Below, in pieces: positions 62,832-64,000 of a DNA stretch of 64,000 nt. Position numbers and translations under genes: made by a program. Under the pieces are notes generated by a model. That model searched no databases. It saw only the letters and a list, made by a program, of their open reading frames with translations, and was not told where the DNA came from. Position 1 is the stretch's first letter; each line of letters opens with the position of its first letter. This stretch comes from Capitella teleta (Eukaryota > Annelida > Polychaeta > Capitellidae), in assembly GCA_000328365.1 (NCBI GenBank), contig KB309137.1, forward strand, positions 535,966 through 599,965, in the 5' to 3' direction.

Positions 62832-62892
<61 letters not shown>

Positions 62893-62893
62893 C

Positions 62894-62963
<70 letters not shown>
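62832..62963. repeat. (AAT)n microsatellite, about 132 bp
   Basis: Some 43 AAT units with one C interruption near 62893 and one near 62964. It abuts the truncated LINE on its right. The long open frames read through it are artefacts of the repeat. Confidence 0.97.
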
Positions 62964-62966
<3 letters not shown>

Positions 62967-62974
62967 TAAGTGAG

Positions 62975-63693
62975 GACTCGTTCAGATGCATCTCTGTTGG
63001 TGATCAAGAGATCTAGTGTATTACCACTTTGATGCGTTGGTGTATTGATGTGTTGCGCCATATCCGGTGTATCGAGTAGGTTTCTGAATGTCTTAACACG
63101 TGAATCATTCTGACAGTTCCAGTGCAAGTTAAAATCGCGCATATAATGATATCATTTTGATGTTGGATGAAGAGACTGGTAGAATATTCGTCAATTTCGT
63201 CTAGAAATCGTGCTGTCGTGTAGTTGTTCTTAGGGTTAGGCGGAGGTCTGTAGATCAGCACGATCAATAGTGGTCTCTTACCATTCACTTTCAATGTTAA
63301 AGCTTCAAAGGCTTCATGGGTTGTTTCAGCGATGATGTAAACTTCTACATGTATTTCTTTAGAGGTGATAATTTCAAGACTGCCTCCTCTGCTTCCCATA
63401 TGTTGAAGTCTATTCCGAGTCTGGGGTACAAAACCAGGAGGGCATAACTCTGCGACAACAGCATTGTCACCTTCCCTCTACCACGTTTCAGTTATCGCTA
63501 ATAATTCAATTCCGTTAACATGTATCAATTCTTGCAGCATCACTGTCTTGTTGCAAACTGAACGGGCGTTGATAAGTCCAAAAAGAGCAACATTATTCTT
63601 CGTCACTGGATTAGCATCCAACACTAAATTGTGAGAGAGACAATAAAATTGTCTCTCTCTCACAATCCAAACCTCAAATGCCCCAGATTGCAT
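62975..63693 (-). mobile_element. LINE ORF2 endonuclease portion (CR1/Jockey-like)
   Basis: Minus-strand frames show the start of the AP-like endonuclease (GLINARSVCNKTVMLQELI...IELLAITETW at 63693-63478), then GSRGGSLEI, a PLLIVLIYRPPPNPK block, FLDEIDEYSTSLF, and the end QHINTPTHQSGNTLDLLIT. At least two frame changes separate these pieces. The reverse-transcriptase half that should follow is absent; the copy stops at the (AAT)n tract. Confidence 0.8.
63629..63665. repeat. near-perfect inverted repeat around AATAAAATT
   Basis: TTGTGAGAGAGACAAT and its reverse complement (with one extra CT) face each other inside the LINE endonuclease region, interrupting its reading. Confidence 0.7.
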
Positions 63694-63698
63694 AGATT

Positions 63699-63824
63699 TG
63701 CATCCTTTTTTCTAAAATTTTTCTGGGGGGGGGGGTCCGCTTGAGGTTTCGCAGCTTGCACATCTTCACATGAGACATGGACCCCCCCCCCCCTCAGGTA
63801 AATCCTGGATACGCCACTGCATCC
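63699..63824. mobile_element. 112-bp insert with G/C homopolymer runs and 7-bp flanking repeats
   Basis: 63706-63817 is bounded by TGCATCC at 63699-63705 and 63818-63824. On the minus strand it opens CAGTGGCGTATCCAGGATTT, a terminus that recurs in many invertebrate short repeats, and contains facing runs of 10-12 G. Its class is unclear. It sits between the LINE piece and the Gypsy fragment. Confidence 0.4.
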
Positions 63825-64000
63825 AGGCTGGAGTACTCAGACGAGCCTTGAGTGATGCCTTTAAAGAACGGTGAGACCACTCAACCATACCGCTAGCCTG
63901 AGGGTGATAAGAGGTAGTATGATGGAATTTCCCCCCTAACGTATCTGCAAGGTGTCTCCATATGCTTGATGTAAACTGTGCGCCTCTTTCGCTGGTCATT
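63818..64000 (-). mobile_element. Ty3/Gypsy LTR retrotransposon fragment, integrase core (fossil, cut by window edge)
   Basis: The minus-strand reading has TSERGAQFTSSIWRHLADTLG and YHPQASGMVEWSHRSLK, the C-terminal half of a Ty3/Gypsy integrase catalytic core. The rest of pol lies beyond the right edge, and no LTR is visible in the window. It is a partial copy joined to other repeats on its left; age cannot be judged without its LTRs. Confidence 0.8.

Noticed and set aside
62755-63142. Long poly-Ile / poly-Tyr reading frames
   Set aside because: They are the (AAT)n microsatellite read in different frames.

Overview
This is nuclear DNA from a multicellular animal. Eight of the nine protein-coding genes are recognisable metazoan genes with canonical GT-AG introns: SMAD4, ZWILCH, RPL4, SELENBP1, RTEL1, a MYT1-type factor, an Ebony-like synthetase and a DNAJA-type Hsp40. 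The ninth is a claudin-like membrane protein. Many introns are only 50-70 bases long and genes lie close together. That points to a compact invertebrate genome, perhaps a sponge or another early-branching or lower-deuterostome lineage. I cannot fix the phylum from the sequence alone. Runs of 50 N at 15361-15410 mark a scaffold gap.

Layout. 1-4747 is a repeat field: decayed LINE pieces, a tRNA-derived SINE with a perfect 13-bp target duplication, and a shrunken hAT transposon with its 8-bp duplication. 4748-9386 (+) is SMAD4. 10502-14064 (-) is ZWILCH, which shares a divergent 430-bp promoter region with RPL4 (14493-18173, +). RPL4 carries four U18-type C/D snoRNAs in its introns, as vertebrate RPL4 does. 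19952-23895 (-) is SELENBP1, with a second in-frame first exon and its own TATA box. 24555-30990 (-) is RTEL1. 30991-35770 is intergenic, with a hAT element of about 1 kb and two tiny (55 and 60 bp) TAGC-ended insertions. 35771-41991 (-) is a seven-finger MYT1 gene. 41992-47909 is intergenic with a (CTG)n run, hAT and LINE pieces and one unassigned exon-like stretch. 47910-48748 (+) is a four-TM claudin-like protein. 50541-53147 (+) is an Ebony-like A-T-condensation enzyme, nearly intronless. 53148-58021 is intergenic with a LINE. 58022-60097 (-) is a DNAJA co-chaperone with a heat-shock-type promoter near 61.1 kb and four intronic C/D snoRNAs aimed at 18S rRNA. 60098-64000 is repeats: a minisatellite, (AAT)n, the endonuclease part of a LINE, and a Ty3/Gypsy integrase fragment at the window edge.

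The points I find most worth a second look are three. (1) The DNAJA introns hold four copies of a snoRNA whose guide matches the 18S segment AACUUCUUAGAGG, under a promoter with a near-perfect heat-shock element, so rRNA methylation guides may be made under stress. (2) A family of TAGC-ended elements makes 9-bp target duplications: one copy is 856 bp, in RPL4 intron 1, and another is a 60-bp derivative that is just its two ends joined; an unrelated 55-bp TAGC-ended unit lies 67 bp away. (3) There are an Ebony-type beta-alanyl-amine synthetase and a seven-finger MYT1 gene in a compact genome. Exon chains for SMAD4, RPL4, the claudin-like gene, the Ebony-like gene and DNAJA were summed and are in frame (640, 412, 242, 848 and 400 residues). 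Other exon chains were read by eye and are less exact.
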